A model generated the notes under the pieces. It was not told where the DNA came from. It did not search any database and worked only from the letters and a program-made list of their open reading frames with translations. The translations under genes were made by a program, and so were the position numbers. Of a stretch of DNA of 64,000 nucleotides, positions 9,081-18,189 are shown in pieces; position 1 is the stretch's first letter; each line of letters starts with the position of its first letter. The stretch is from NCBI RefSeq assembly GCF_018100905.1, contig NZ_JAGJEG010000015.1, forward strand, positions 19,974 through 83,973, given 5' to 3'. This DNA is from Pseudoalteromonas sp. MMG010. Lineage in GTDB: Bacteria; Pseudomonadota; Gammaproteobacteria; Enterobacterales; Alteromonadaceae.

Positions 9081-9461
9081 ATGTCAGAAATTCAATTTTT
9101 AAATGTCGATCTTGAGCTTGAGTCAAAACAAGATATTAGTTTATTAGTAGCCGACCTAAAGAAAAGCGCGATGGTTTTGCATTATGATAAAGATGAATAT
9201 AGGCAACTTGCGCGCATTGAAGCCAGCGGAGAAGTAAATACTCCAGATAAAGCGATTAACTATTTATGTGAGTTAATAGAATCATGTTCTCGCAATGCTT
9301 TAAAGCAATGGCTGAGTTGTTCAAGACGTACATTTGATATTGGTTTTGAGTCGGGAGAATCACCAAAGTGTTTTAACCAAGCGCTGCACGCCGATACTTT
9401 ATTACGTATCTCTGCTATTGGCGCTGGTTTGGAAATTACAATTTATCCTATTGAAAAATAG
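9081..9461 (+). CDS. Conserved hypothetical protein
   Basis: A 126-residue soluble protein without signal peptide or membrane segment. The C-terminal part (RTFDIGFES, then LRISAIGAGLEITIYP) is beta-rich and faintly recalls DUF4279-type immunity-like proteins, but I cannot assign it. The Cys-containing helix LCELIESCSRNALKQWLSCS lies in the middle. Convergent with the thioesterase gene, with 5 bases between the stops. Confidence 0.65.
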   Translation: MSEIQFLNVDLELESKQDISLLVADLKKSAMVLHYDKDEYRQLARIEASGEVNTPDKAINYLCELIESCSRNALKQWLSCSRRTFDIGFESGESPKCFNQALHADTLLRISAIGAGLEITIYPIEK

Positions 9462-9466
9462 TTATT

Positions 9467-9907
9467 TTATTTTCGCTCGACCACTGCTGCGGTCATCTTC
9501 GATACGCAGCAAAGTTCTCCTCGACTATTTGTAATTTTTATTTCCCATACTGAACTGCGTTTACCAATATGAAAGGCTTTTGCAGTGGCTGTTAAGAGCC
9601 CATTACGAGATGCTTTTAAGTGACTGGCGCTGATTTCTTGGCCAACACAATAGTATTTATCGGTATCCACAACAAAGTTTGCAGCATAACTGGCCACCGT
9701 TTCGGCAAGTACGACATTTGCTCCACCATGGAGCATACCAATCGGGTTATGATGCTCAGGTATTACAGGCATAGTCGCAGTAAGATAATCATCGCCAATC
9801 TCAGTGATCTCTATCGCCATCGTTTTCATTAATGTGCCTTTACCATGCAAACCTTGATCAAGTTGTTTGCACAAGTCTAGCGTAATGGGGTGGTGCCAAA
9901 TAGCCAT
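9467..9907 (-). CDS. Hotdog-fold thioesterase (MenI/YdiI, PaaI-like)
   Basis: A 146-residue acyl-CoA thioesterase of the hotdog superfamily. HGGANVVLAETVASYAA (about residues 60-76) is the typical motif, with the catalytic Glu in LAET, and HNPIGMLHGG is the usual lead-in. In E. coli YdiI/MenI hydrolyses DHNA-CoA in menaquinone synthesis; family members also act on other CoA esters. There are no menaquinone genes beside it, so the substrate is not settled. No membrane signal; cytoplasmic. Confidence 0.85.
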   Translation of the reverse strand: MAIWHHPITLDLCKQLDQGLHGKGTLMKTMAIEITEIGDDYLTATMPVIPEHHNPIGMLHGGANVVLAETVASYAANFVVDTDKYYCVGQEISASHLKASRNGLLTATAKAFHIGKRSSVWEIKITNSRGELCCVSKMTAAVVERK

Positions 9908-10226
9908 CGTTTTTCCTTATATGTTACCTGTGTGTTTTTAGGAATATTTTTGGAGATTGAGGTTTTTTAATCTAAGGCATAGGTAAAAATAGAGCAACGC
10001 TATTAGACCTAGCGATTATCCTTTACCTAAATTTATAATAAGCTTAAAAATCAATCATTCAAGGTTAACTCGCCCAGGTATTCACATTGACATTTTTACT
10101 TTTAAAATGCAATTTCCAATACTATTTCAGTAATTTAAGTCCTTTTATAGTTAACAATAACCCGATATAAATTGGTTTTTTTAAGAGCATTTATGAAGTT
10201 AAATTAAATTTGCGATTTTAATATAA
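9908..10226. other. Intergenic region ahead of lexA, with a nested imperfect hairpin
   Basis: The region between thioesterase and lexA is AT-rich. It holds a nested inverted repeat: outer arms TAGGTAAA (9980-9987) and TTTACCTA (10022-10029), inner arms CGCTA (9998-10002) and TAGCG (10010-10014). It could be a terminator-like or structured element. No gene was seen. Confidence 0.5.
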
Positions 10227-10242
10227 CTGTATATACTCACAG
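10227..10242. promoter_or_regulatory. LexA-binding SOS box 1
   Basis: CTGTATATACTCACAG is a perfect match to the gammaproteobacterial LexA consensus CTGT-N8-ACAG. It lies 30 bases upstream of the lexA start, as expected for autorepression. Confidence 0.93.
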
Positions 10243-10251
10243 TTAATTGTA

Positions 10252-10267
10252 CTGTATGGAAAACCAG
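10252..10267. promoter_or_regulatory. LexA-binding SOS box 2
   Basis: CTGTATGGAAAACCAG matches CTGT-N8-ACAG with one mismatch in the second half. It ends 4 bases before the lexA start codon, and the two boxes are 25 bases apart, giving tandem operators like those of E. coli lexA. Confidence 0.8.
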
Positions 10268-10271
10268 TTGT

Positions 10272-10889
10272 ATGCGCCCACTAACAAAACGACAAGCACA
10301 AATTCTTGAACTAATTAAAGTATTTATAAAAGACACGGGGATGCCTCCAACACGTGCGGAAATAGCTAAAACACTGGGCTTTAAAAGTGCAAATGCAGCT
10401 GAAGAACATTTAAAAGCACTGGCCAAAAAAGGTGTTATTAAAATGAAACCTGGTGCCAGCCGTGGTATTCAATTAGTAGAAGAAGATGAGCCAGAGCAAC
10501 TTGGTTTACCATTAATTGGTCGTGTTGCTGCCGGTGAGCCGATTTTAGCGCAACAGCATGTTGAGAGCCATTGCCAAATTGATCCGTTAATGTTTAAACC
10601 TGCCGCTGATTTTTTACTACGCGTTAATGGCATGAGTATGAAAGATATTGGCATTATGGATGGCGATTTATTGGCTGTTCATCGCACTCAAGTAGCAGAA
10701 AATGGCCAAGTCGTGGTCGCACGTGTTGATGAAGATGTTACGGTAAAACGATTAGAAAAAGCAGGTAGAAAAGTATTATTACATGCTGAAAACGAAGAGT
10801 TTTCTCCAATTGAAGTAGATTTAGAGCACGAGTCTTTTAATATTGAAGGACTAGCAGTGGGTGTGATCAGGAACGCTGACTGGATGTAA
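10272..10889 (+). CDS. lexA: LexA repressor (SOS response)
   Basis: LexA represses DNA-damage genes and cuts itself when stimulated by RecA filaments. At 205 residues it has family length. The winged helix-turn-helix fills residues 1-70 ([14 protein letters not shown], then the recognition helix [12 protein letters not shown]). The cleavage site is Ala-Gly in GRVAAGEP (about 84-85). The catalytic Ser lies in [14 protein letters not shown] and the Lys in DVTVKRLEK. Two SOS boxes overlap the promoter and the region just before the ATG, and no strong Shine-Dalgarno site is seen. dinF, which follows lexA in E. coli, is here 8 kb away. Confidence 0.97.
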   Translation: MRPLTKRQAQILELIKVFIKDTGMPPTRAEIAKTLGFKSANAAEEHLKALAKKGVIKMKPGASRGIQLVEEDEPEQLGLPLIGRVAAGEPILAQQHVESHCQIDPLMFKPAADFLLRVNGMSMKDIGIMDGDLLAVHRTQVAENGQVVVARVDEDVTVKRLEKAGRKVLLHAENEEFSPIEVDLEHESFNIEGLAVGVIRNADWM

Positions 10890-10911
10890 TTGTGGTTAAA
10901 GCCAGGCTTTT

Positions 10912-10940
10912 ATAAACGCGCTTATATAGCGCGTTTATCG
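10912..10940. terminator. Terminator after lexA
   Basis: ATAAACGCGC (10912-10921) and GCGCGTTTAT (10929-10938) are perfect 10-base arms with a 7-base loop, 22 bases after the lexA stop. The T-run after it is short. It separates lexA from the Sco gene. Confidence 0.7.
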
Positions 10941-11066
10941 TTTGTAGTAGCACATTTTATCGCCTTGTTTTCATTATAATGTCTACTAATAATACGACGG
11001 TAAGCGTTTTTAGATTGTATATTTGATAGTATTGTTGATTCTATCTTTTAAAAAGTGGTTAATGTG

Positions 11067-11687
11067 ATGAAATATTTATATACCGGGTTTATTGCTGCTT
11101 TATGCATACTGTTAAGTGCGTGTTCTAATGAAAATAATCCGCTGGATGTAGACGCATTGGTATATGAAAAAGCAAAGCCGTTGTCGGATTTTACTCTAAC
11201 GGATCAAAACGATAGCTTAGTCACTAAAGCTGCTTTTTTAGGTCAGTGGAATTTAGTTTTTTTAGGTTATACCAGTTGCCCCGATATTTGCCCTTTAACA
11301 CTCGCTAAATTAAATAATGTATATAAAAATTTAGCAGCCGATTATCCCTTACAAATCTGGTTTGTATCTGTTGATCCAAAACGAGATACTGTAAAAAAGC
11401 GTAAATTATACATAGATTACTTCAACCCAAAATTTTTAGCTGTATCAGGTGAGCATAAAGATTTATTCCCGTTTGTAAGAGAGCTTGGGTTGATATATGC
11501 CATTCGCGATACCGATGAAGACGAATATTTAGTCGATCACAGTGGTTCGGTGGCGTTGGTTGATGAGCTAGGAAGCGTGAGGGCTATTTTTAAACCCGAG
11601 TTTAAACAAGGTGGCGTTCCAATCATTAACAGTAAAGAATTAGTCCGTGATTTTAAAAAAATAGCGGATTACTACCGTATTAATTAA
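11067..11687 (+). CDS. SCO1/SenC/PrrC-family copper chaperone lipoprotein
   Basis: Sco proteins help to load copper into cytochrome c oxidase or act as thiol-redox partners in the periplasm. The protein has a lipoprotein signal (lipobox LSAC near residue 18), a thioredoxin-like fold and the copper site: Cys-x3-Cys in TSCPDICP (about residue 70) and a conserved His in VDHSGS (about 155). I chose the ATG at 11067; a GTG 12 bases upstream is the other choice. No oxidase genes are adjacent, so the partner oxidase is elsewhere. Confidence 0.9.
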   Translation: MKYLYTGFIAALCILLSACSNENNPLDVDALVYEKAKPLSDFTLTDQNDSLVTKAAFLGQWNLVFLGYTSCPDICPLTLAKLNNVYKNLAADYPLQIWFVSVDPKRDTVKKRKLYIDYFNPKFLAVSGEHKDLFPFVRELGLIYAIRDTDEDEYLVDHSGSVALVDELGSVRAIFKPEFKQGGVPIINSKELVRDFKKIADYYRIN

Positions 11688-11730
11688 CGCTCATTTATTA
11701 CTGATTCATGGCTTTTTAAATCAGCCAATG

Positions 11731-11765
11731 CAGGGGGAAATGTCTCCCTGACTCTTATTTTACGA
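11731..11765 (+). terminator. Possible terminator after the Sco gene
   Basis: CAGGG (11731-11735) and CCCTG (11746-11750) form a GC-rich stem, followed by a T-rich stretch. It lies 44 bases after the stop, before the chemosensory operon. Confidence 0.5.
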
Positions 11766-11913
11766 CTTTAAATTATGACCCCTTAGGATGAATAACGTCG
11801 AGTTTTCATCTCCTGTCCCTGTGTTAGAAAATATTTTCGTCCTTTTATGGCATTTTTTGTAACTAAGGCTAAGCTTTTGTTATGAATTGAAAATAATATT
11901 TAGTTAGTGCCCT

Positions 11914-12180
11914 ATGTTACAGCTTCCTAATGAACTTAATGCTAATTATGCCGCTACGCTACAACAAAAAATTATGGATGAGTTTATCACCGGTGATGAT
12001 CTATCTATTGATATTAGTGGTGTTGTTCAAGTCGATACCGTTGCGCTACAGGTACTGTGTGTACTGCAGCACCACTTATTACAAAAGGGTAAAAAAATTA
12101 AGTGGTTAGGTGAAAGTAAAGAAATGGAAAAAACAGTTCAAACATTGGGCTTAAGTGATTATTTGTTAAAAACAATATAA
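11914..12180 (+). CDS. STAS-domain protein of the chemosensory operon
   Basis: An 88-residue single STAS domain (anti-sigma-antagonist fold). The conserved loop reads VVQVDTVALQVL: the phospho-acceptor position has Thr after Asp, as in many STAS proteins linked to CheA. It is the first gene of the operon, 10 bases before cheY. In related clusters of Vibrio and Shewanella type such a protein sits before CheY, and it may be a phosphorylation- or partner-controlled switch. Its target is not visible in this window. Confidence 0.85.
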   Translation: MLQLPNELNANYAATLQQKIMDEFITGDDLSIDISGVVQVDTVALQVLCVLQHHLLQKGKKIKWLGESKEMEKTVQTLGLSDYLLKTI

Positions 12181-12190
12181 GAAGGTAATA

Positions 12191-12553
12191 ATGAAAAGAA
12201 TTTTAGCTGTAGATGACTCTGCCTCGATGCGCCAGATGGTAGGCTTTACTTTATCTCAGGCGGGCTTTGAGGTTGTTGAAGCTAAAGATGGCAGCGAAGC
12301 ATTGCTATTGGCAAAAGACACGGTATTTGATGCGGTTATTTCTGATATTAATATGCCTGAAATGGATGGCATAGCGCTAATTAAAGCACTACGTGCTTTG
12401 CCTGCCTATAAATTTACTCCATTGTTAATGCTAACAACCGAATCGGGATTAGATAAAAAAACGCAAGGAAAAGAAGCCGGAGCGACGGGTTGGATTATTA
12501 AGCCTTTTAACCCTGAGCAATTATTGGCTGTATTAAAAAAAGTAATACGCTAA
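12191..12553 (+). CDS. cheY: CheY-like single-domain response regulator
   Basis: A 120-residue receiver domain. Acidic pocket Asp8/Asp9, phospho-acceptor Asp52 (SDINMPEMDG), switch Thr near 82-83 (MLTTESG) and Lys104 (IIKPFNP) are all present. It has no output domain. It should take the phosphate from the neighbouring CheA. The gene lies between the STAS and cheA genes, with 10 and 16 base gaps, and AGAAGG precedes the ATG. Whether it acts on the flagellar motor is unknown. Confidence 0.92.
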   Translation: MKRILAVDDSASMRQMVGFTLSQAGFEVVEAKDGSEALLLAKDTVFDAVISDINMPEMDGIALIKALRALPAYKFTPLLMLTTESGLDKKTQGKEAGATGWIIKPFNPEQLLAVLKKVIR

Positions 12554-12569
12554 AACACAGGAATTAAGC

Positions 12570-14543
12570 GTGAGTATAGATTTAAGTCAGTTTCATGAGG
12601 TGTTTTTTGATGAGAGTTTTGAAGGCCTTGATGCGATGGAGGCTGAGTTACTGCAATTAAATCCAGAGACATTAAATGACGATGCAATTAATACAATATT
12701 TAGAGCTGCCCATTCTATAAAAGGGGGGAGTAGTACTTTTTCATTTCAAGCAGTGGCTGATATTACGCATGAATTAGAAAGCTTGTTAGATAAAATTCGG
12801 CAAAATGTGATAACCATTACCCCAGATCATATCACCTTATTTTTAAAATCAATCGATTATATTAGAGAGTTATTGGATGCTTATAAGCGTAAGCAGACAC
12901 CGGAACTAACGCAGTTACATCGCTTAGTAAACGAATTTAAAGCGTATAATAATACCGTGTCAGTCTCTGTTATAGCTAGTGAGCAATCTACTGGGCAAAT
13001 GCAAACTTATATCATTGATTTTAAACCACATCCAAACCTATTTAAGACCGGAAATGACCCATTATATATAATTGACGATTTAGGTGAGCTGGGGCAATTA
13101 GAAACGAAAGCGTTTTGTGAAGCTTTACCTGAATTCGATGCCTTTGAAAGTGATGAATGCTACCTTTATTGGCAGCTTACGCTAACAACCGAAAAATCAA
13201 AACAGGCGATTATTGCAGTGTTTGATTGGGTTGCTGATGATGCGGATGTTCATATTGCGTTACAGCCTAGTAATACCGTGATTAACCCCATTAATGCACT
13301 AGCCGAGCAGCAGCAACCAGAGCGCCGTAGTAATGATGCCACCTCTATGCGAATCGATGTTAAAAAAGTAAACTCGTTAATTAATATGACGGGTGAGCTG
13401 GTGATTTCACAAAATATTTTAAACCAGTTTTTAAATCAAGAGTTAACACCAAGCTCGATTGCTAAAATTCAGCAAAGTCTTGCAGTACTTGCTAAACATA
13501 CTCAGCAATTGCAAGAAAATATATTACGTATCAGGATGCTGCCAATTAGTTTGGTATTTAGCCGCTTTACGCGTTTGGTGCGAGACTATTGCATGGAGCA
13601 TGATAAACAGATTGCACTTAAGGTCTCTGGCGAACACACCGAGTTAGATAAGTCCTTAATTGAGCGTATATCGGACCCCATTGTGCATTTAGTAAGAAAC
13701 TCACTCGATCATGGTATTGAGAGTATTGCACAACGAAAAGCAAATAATAAACCGCTTTGCGGGACTATTTCATTACACGCTTTTCACCAAGGTGACACTA
13801 TGGTGATAGAAGTTAGTGATGATGGGCAGGGCTTTGACAATGAAAAGATTGTAGCGAGCGCGGTAAAAAAGCAATTAATAGCCCCGAATCAACAACTCAC
13901 AGAAGAAGACATATTAGCACTGTTATTTTTACCCGGGTTTAGTACGGCAAATCATATTACTGAGGTCTCTGGGCGAGGAGTCGGGATGGATGTGGTTAAG
14001 CGTAATATTGAATCGCTGCAAGGTACATTGCAGGTAACATCAGCGGTTAATGAAGGGGTTAAATTTACGATTAGATTACCTTTAACACTCGCCATTTTGG
14101 AAGGGCAGTTGGTGTACTGTGCTGAACAAACGTTTGTAATCGCATTAACTTCGATTATTGAGTCAATACAGATCAAACAAAGTGATATTACACACGACAG
14201 CCATGGTCGTAAAACAATTGAGTTTAGAAATGAATTGATTGCTATTTCATATTTAGGGGAATTATTTGAGTTAACTGATTATACGCTGGCAAATGATAGG
14301 TTATTACTTGTTGTTGTTGAGGCCGATAATGAACGTCTAGGGCTTATTGTTGATAGCTTTTTAGATCAGCAACAAGTGGTTGTAAAAAGTGTTGAAGAAA
14401 ATTACAAAGCGATTGATGGTATTGCAGGAGCAACGATTTTAAGTAATGGACATGTATCATTAATTGTGGATATTGCCGGTTTGATAAAGTTAAAAAAACA
14501 GCACGCACACGAAATAACACAACTGATAGCAGCGCCCATATGA
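12570..14543 (+). CDS. cheA: Chemotaxis histidine kinase CheA
   Basis: A 657-residue hybrid-free kinase that starts with GTG; a GGAA site lies upstream. Domains in order: P1 Hpt with His48 in AAHSIKGG; a P2-like region (about 145-235) with the FKPHPNLFKTGNDP stretch common in this CheA subgroup; dimerisation P3 (about 260-340); ATPase P4 (about 345-510) with the N box LVRNSLDHGIE, G1 DDGQGFD and G2 SGRGVGMDVV; CheW-like P5 to the C-terminus. All key residues look intact. It overlaps cheW by 4 bases (ATGA), which indicates translational coupling. It phosphorylates the CheY of this operon by expectation. Confidence 0.95.
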   Translation: MSIDLSQFHEVFFDESFEGLDAMEAELLQLNPETLNDDAINTIFRAAHSIKGGSSTFSFQAVADITHELESLLDKIRQNVITITPDHITLFLKSIDYIRELLDAYKRKQTPELTQLHRLVNEFKAYNNTVSVSVIASEQSTGQMQTYIIDFKPHPNLFKTGNDPLYIIDDLGELGQLETKAFCEALPEFDAFESDECYLYWQLTLTTEKSKQAIIAVFDWVADDADVHIALQPSNTVINPINALAEQQQPERRSNDATSMRIDVKKVNSLINMTGELVISQNILNQFLNQELTPSSIAKIQQSLAVLAKHTQQLQENILRIRMLPISLVFSRFTRLVRDYCMEHDKQIALKVSGEHTELDKSLIERISDPIVHLVRNSLDHGIESIAQRKANNKPLCGTISLHAFHQGDTMVIEVSDDGQGFDNEKIVASAVKKQLIAPNQQLTEEDILALLFLPGFSTANHITEVSGRGVGMDVVKRNIESLQGTLQVTSAVNEGVKFTIRLPLTLAILEGQLVYCAEQTFVIALTSIIESIQIKQSDITHDSHGRKTIEFRNELIAISYLGELFELTDYTLANDRLLLVVVEADNERLGLIVDSFLDQQQVVVKSVEENYKAIDGIAGATILSNGHVSLIVDIAGLIKLKKQHAHEITQLIAAPI

Positions 14544-15034
14544 GCGATAAAAAAGCGATACGAAAACCAGTTGAAAATACTACGCAAGTAGACATTTCCT
14601 TACCCGAATTTGAGTTTTTAACTTTTTATCTCGAAGAGAAAGTGTTTGCTATAGATATTTTAAAAGTACATGAGATATGTACTGTACAACCGTTAACGAA
14701 GTTACCATTTAGCCCCGATTATGTCGTTGGGGTTATCAATTTACGTGGGGCAATTATACCAATAATAGATTTGCGGATTCGATTTTCATTATCAGCAAAA
14801 ACCTATGGAGCATTGACGACATTCATTATTATTTCGCTAGAGGTTGATGGGCAGTTTAAATTAATTGGCGCTGCTGTAGATAAAACAGGTGATGTATTAG
14901 CGATACCCGAAAATAAAATAGTGTCTGAACAAGAAACAGATTGCAGCGAAAGCAGTCAATTTAATCAAGGCTTTGTTGTTGATGGAGAATCAAAGATAGC
15001 ACAGCTCAATTGGAAACAAATATTGTATACGTAA
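14540..15034 (+). CDS. cheW: Chemotaxis adaptor CheW
   Basis: A 164-residue CheW that links receptor to CheA. The core FLTFYLEEKVFAIDILKVHE and VVGVINLRGAIIPIIDLR motifs are typical. The start overlaps the stop of cheA (ATGA). The N-terminal 25 residues are polar and not part of the fold. Likely cytoplasmic and dedicated to the receptor encoded just downstream. Confidence 0.93.
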   Translation: MSDKKAIRKPVENTTQVDISLPEFEFLTFYLEEKVFAIDILKVHEICTVQPLTKLPFSPDYVVGVINLRGAIIPIIDLRIRFSLSAKTYGALTTFIIISLEVDGQFKLIGAAVDKTGDVLAIPENKIVSEQETDCSESSQFNQGFVVDGESKIAQLNWKQILYT

Positions 15035-15075
15035 TTTAAAGTAAATACGTGTGGATAAATAGAGAAAGGTGTGAA

Positions 15076-17352
15076 ATGGAGCTATTAAGTTTATTTAACA
15101 AGAAAAAATCAAAAAATGACTTAATTGTCGAAACCTTACAATCATCTTTGGCGGTGATTGAATTCGATAAAGAAGGGAATATTCTCGATGCAAACGAAAA
15201 TTTTCTAACGATATTTGATTATCAACTCGATGAAGTAATAGGGCAGCGGCATTCTCTGCTCATTGATAGCGAAGATCATAATTCGTCTGATTATTTATTG
15301 TTATGGCAGCAGCTAGCTTCGGGTGAGCTTGTTGCTGGGCAGTATAAGCACCTTTCTCGAAGTGGGAAAGAGCTGTGGTTACAAGTACGTTATAACCCAT
15401 TACTCAATGATGATGGTGTGGTTTCCTCTATTATTGCTTTTGCTAGTGAAGTGACTCAACAAAAGCAATTAGCAATTGAGGTTGAAGGGCAAATTAACGC
15501 GATTAACAAATCACAAGCAGTGATGGAGTTTTCACTTGATGGTACGATTTTAGCTGCGAATGATAACTTTTTAAGTGTATTTGGTTATCAATTAAAAGAC
15601 TTACTAGGGCAGCATCATAGCTCGTTAGTTAAGCAAGACTTTGCTGAAAGTGAGGAATATAAAGCGTTTTGGCAAAAGCTGGCCAATGGTGAGTTTGATT
15701 CAGGAGAATATTTACGCATAGGCAAAGATGATAAAGATGTTTGGATACAAGCATCGTATAACCCTATTTTTAATGTGCATGGAAAACCATATAAAGTTAT
15801 AAAGTATGCAACAGACATCACTGCGCAAAAAGTGTTGGAACAAAAATCAAAAGAGGCCGCTGATTTAGCTAATGCATTAAAAGTTTGCCAAGCGAATGTA
15901 ATGATTGCAGATAATGAATTAAACATTATTTTTATCAACGATAGGGTAAAAACAATGTTACAAGCGCGCGAAGAGACTTTAAAAAAAGCGATCCCTAACT
16001 TTTCGGTAAATGAATTACTCGGTCAGTCTCTTGATGATTTTCAGCATCACCCTTTGTATCAACGAGAACGCTTTGTTGGCGCGAAAAAACCCTACCAACT
16101 AGATATAAACTTAGCCGATTTGCATTTTAAGTTGATTATTTCACCGTGGGTAAATGCCGCGGGTAAGCGCTTAGGCACTATTGTGGAGTGGGAAGATCGT
16201 ACTTCTGAGGTGGCAATTGAAAATGAAATTGCAGAATTAGTCCATGCTGCTGGGTGTGGCGATTTAGATATGAGGCTAAAAGAAAGCGGTAAAAGCGACT
16301 TCTTTTTAACATTAGCAAAAGGACTTAATAGTTTAGTTAATATTGTCGATCATACGGTATCGGATATGGCCAGAATGTTAGATGCATTAGCGCGTGGTGA
16401 TTTATCTAAACGATTAGAAAAAGACTATCAAGGGTCTTTTGATAAGTTAAAACAAGATGCAAATACAACCGCAAATAAATTAACTGAAGTCATTAACCAA
16501 ATTAACCTTTCAGCGAGTTTTGTTGCAACGGGGGCTCAACAAATATCGCAAGGTAATGCTGACTTAAATCAACGTACTGAAAAACAAGCATTGTCATTAG
16601 TTGAGGCAGCATCGAGCATGGAAGAGATGACTAATACGGTGAAACAAAATGCCGATAATGCCAAAATAGCGAATCAATATGCCGAGCAGGCTTATTCAAA
16701 AGCGATAAAAGGCGGAGAGGTTGTTAACAAGGCTGTGGTGAGTATGTCAGCTATTAATGACTCGAGTAATAAAATATCAGATATTATAGGTGTTATAGAT
16801 GATATTGCTTTTCAAACTAATTTATTGGCACTTAACGCCGCCGTTGAAGCGGCAAGAGCGGGTGAGCAAGGGCGTGGTTTTGCTGTTGTCGCAGGGGAAG
16901 TTCGTAATTTAGCACAGCGCTCAGCCAGCGCCGCAAAAGAAATTAAATCATTAATCCGTGATAGCGTAAGTAAAGTGGCTGATGGACGTTTATTGGTTAA
17001 TGCCTCTGGTGAAACACTTAAAGAGATTGTTGTGTCGGTGCAAAGTGTTACGCAGATGATTGCTGATATAGCGCATGCATCACAAGAGCAAAGTGCAGGT
17101 ATAGCGCAGGTAAACAAAGCGGTAGTACAAATGGAAGGAATGACGCAGCAAAATGCAGCCTTAGTAGAGCAGGCCTCAGCTGCGGGTGAGTCAATGGCAG
17201 AGCAAGCTTATGAAATGCATCAGTTATTGCAGTTTTTTACTGTTTCAGAGCCAATGAATCAATCTACATCGGTTAAAGCGCCTCTACGTTTTGACAATAA
17301 TTTAAGCCATGGATCTAATCATAAAAATGAAACCGGCTGGGATGACTTTTAA
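15076..17352 (+). CDS. Soluble methyl-accepting chemotaxis receptor with three PAS domains
   Basis: A 758-residue receptor with no transmembrane segment, so it senses from the cytoplasm. Order: PAS1 (about 20-125) and PAS2 (about 140-250), both of the BdlA/Aer type with the YNPLLND/YNPIFNV end; a more divergent PAS3 (about 265-380); two HAMP-like repeats marked by GDLDMRL and GDLSKRL; then the MCP signalling hairpin with [20 protein letters not shown]. The last residues are GWDDF, fitting the xWxxF pentapeptide that tethers CheR. I chose the ATG at 15076, with AGAAAGG upstream, over a GTG 27 bases before. Heme or flavin in the PAS domains is possible but cannot be decided from sequence reading. 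Confidence 0.9.
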   Translation: MELLSLFNKKKSKNDLIVETLQSSLAVIEFDKEGNILDANENFLTIFDYQLDEVIGQRHSLLIDSEDHNSSDYLLLWQQLASGELVAGQYKHLSRSGKELWLQVRYNPLLNDDGVVSSIIAFASEVTQQKQLAIEVEGQINAINKSQAVMEFSLDGTILAANDNFLSVFGYQLKDLLGQHHSSLVKQDFAESEEYKAFWQKLANGEFDSGEYLRIGKDDKDVWIQASYNPIFNVHGKPYKVIKYATDITAQKVLEQKSKEAADLANALKVCQANVMIADNELNIIFINDRVKTMLQAREETLKKAIPNFSVNELLGQSLDDFQHHPLYQRERFVGAKKPYQLDINLADLHFKLIISPWVNAAGKRLGTIVEWEDRTSEVAIENEIAELVHAAGCGDLDMRLKESGKSDFFLTLAKGLNSLVNIVDHTVSDMARMLDALARGDLSKRLEKDYQGSFDKLKQDANTTANKLTEVINQINLSASFVATGAQQISQGNADLNQRTEKQALSLVEAASSMEEMTNTVKQNADNAKIANQYAEQAYSKAIKGGEVVNKAVVSMSAINDSSNKISDIIGVIDDIAFQTNLLALNAAVEAARAGEQGRGFAVVAGEVRNLAQRSASAAKEIKSLIRDSVSKVADGRLLVNASGETLKEIVVSVQSVTQMIADIAHASQEQSAGIAQVNKAVVQMEGMTQQNAALVEQASAAGESMAEQAYEMHQLLQFFTVSEPMNQSTSVKAPLRFDNNLSHGSNHKNETGWDDF

Positions 17353-17368
17353 TCTTTAGGCAAATAAA

Positions 17369-18181
17369 TTGACACCCTTTAAACTGACTGAAAGTGATTA
17401 TCGTGAGATCGTCAACATCGTTTATCAAACCAGTGGTATTGTACTTAACGATACAAAACATGAAATGGTGTATGCTAGATTAGTGCGACGTATTAGGCAG
17501 TTAAAACTAACCAGTTTTTCTGCTTATTTAGACTATTTAGCGTGTCATAGCGAGCTTGAGCTAGATATACTTATTAGTGCAATTACGACTAATTTAACGT
17601 CTTTTTTTCGTGAGCCTCATCATTTTCAGTTTATAAAACAATATTGTGTACCTAGTATTCTTAGCCGTAATAAGCAAAGTAAGCGTGTACGTTTTTGGTC
17701 AGCTGGCTGTGCAACAGGAGAAGAAGCATATAGCTTAGCGATTGCGATTCAAGGGATGTTTCCTGCTGATTGGGATGTGAAAATCTTAGCGACCGATATA
17801 GATGCTCAAGTGATAGAGCAAGCTAAACAAGGTGTTTATAGTAAAATAAGCTTATTAAATGTAAGTATTGAACAAAGAGAGAAGTGGTTTTACAAAAATA
17901 AACAAACGGCAAGTTATTCACTCCATCCGAGCATTGTAAATAAAGTCACTTTTAAGCGCTTAAATTTGCTATCGCAGTGGCCTATGCAAGGGCCGTTTGA
18001 TTTGATTTTGTGCCGCAATGTGATGATTTATTTTGATAAATTAACAAAAGAGCAGCTACTGTATCGTTATAACGATATTTTACACCCGCACGGGTATTTG
18101 TTTTTAGGGCATAGTGAAATGATAGCGCAAAAAAATAGCTCATTTATTAGCTTAGGCCACACCATGTATCAAAAAGTATAG
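17369..18181 (+). CDS. cheR: Chemotaxis protein methyltransferase CheR
   Basis: A 270-residue S-adenosylmethionine methyltransferase that methylates receptor glutamates. The N-terminal helical domain and the SAM-binding fold are present, with FWSAGCATGEEAYSLAI (about 110-127) and LILCRNVMIYF near 212. The start is TTG at 17369, with TTTAGG about 8 bases upstream; the next ATG would lose about 32 residues of the needed N-terminal domain. It is the last gene of the operon; the deacetylase gene is convergent, 8 bases away. No cheB or cheD follows. Confidence 0.93.
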   Translation: MTPFKLTESDYREIVNIVYQTSGIVLNDTKHEMVYARLVRRIRQLKLTSFSAYLDYLACHSELELDILISAITTNLTSFFREPHHFQFIKQYCVPSILSRNKQSKRVRFWSAGCATGEEAYSLAIAIQGMFPADWDVKILATDIDAQVIEQAKQGVYSKISLLNVSIEQREKWFYKNKQTASYSLHPSIVNKVTFKRLNLLSQWPMQGPFDLILCRNVMIYFDKLTKEQLLYRYNDILHPHGYLFLGHSEMIAQKNSSFISLGHTMYQKV

Positions 18182-18189
18182 CGCATAAG

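Noticed and set aside
15049..15075. GTG start for the PAS receptor
   Set aside because: The ATG at 15076 has AGAAAGG upstream, and the added residues do not resemble family N-termini.
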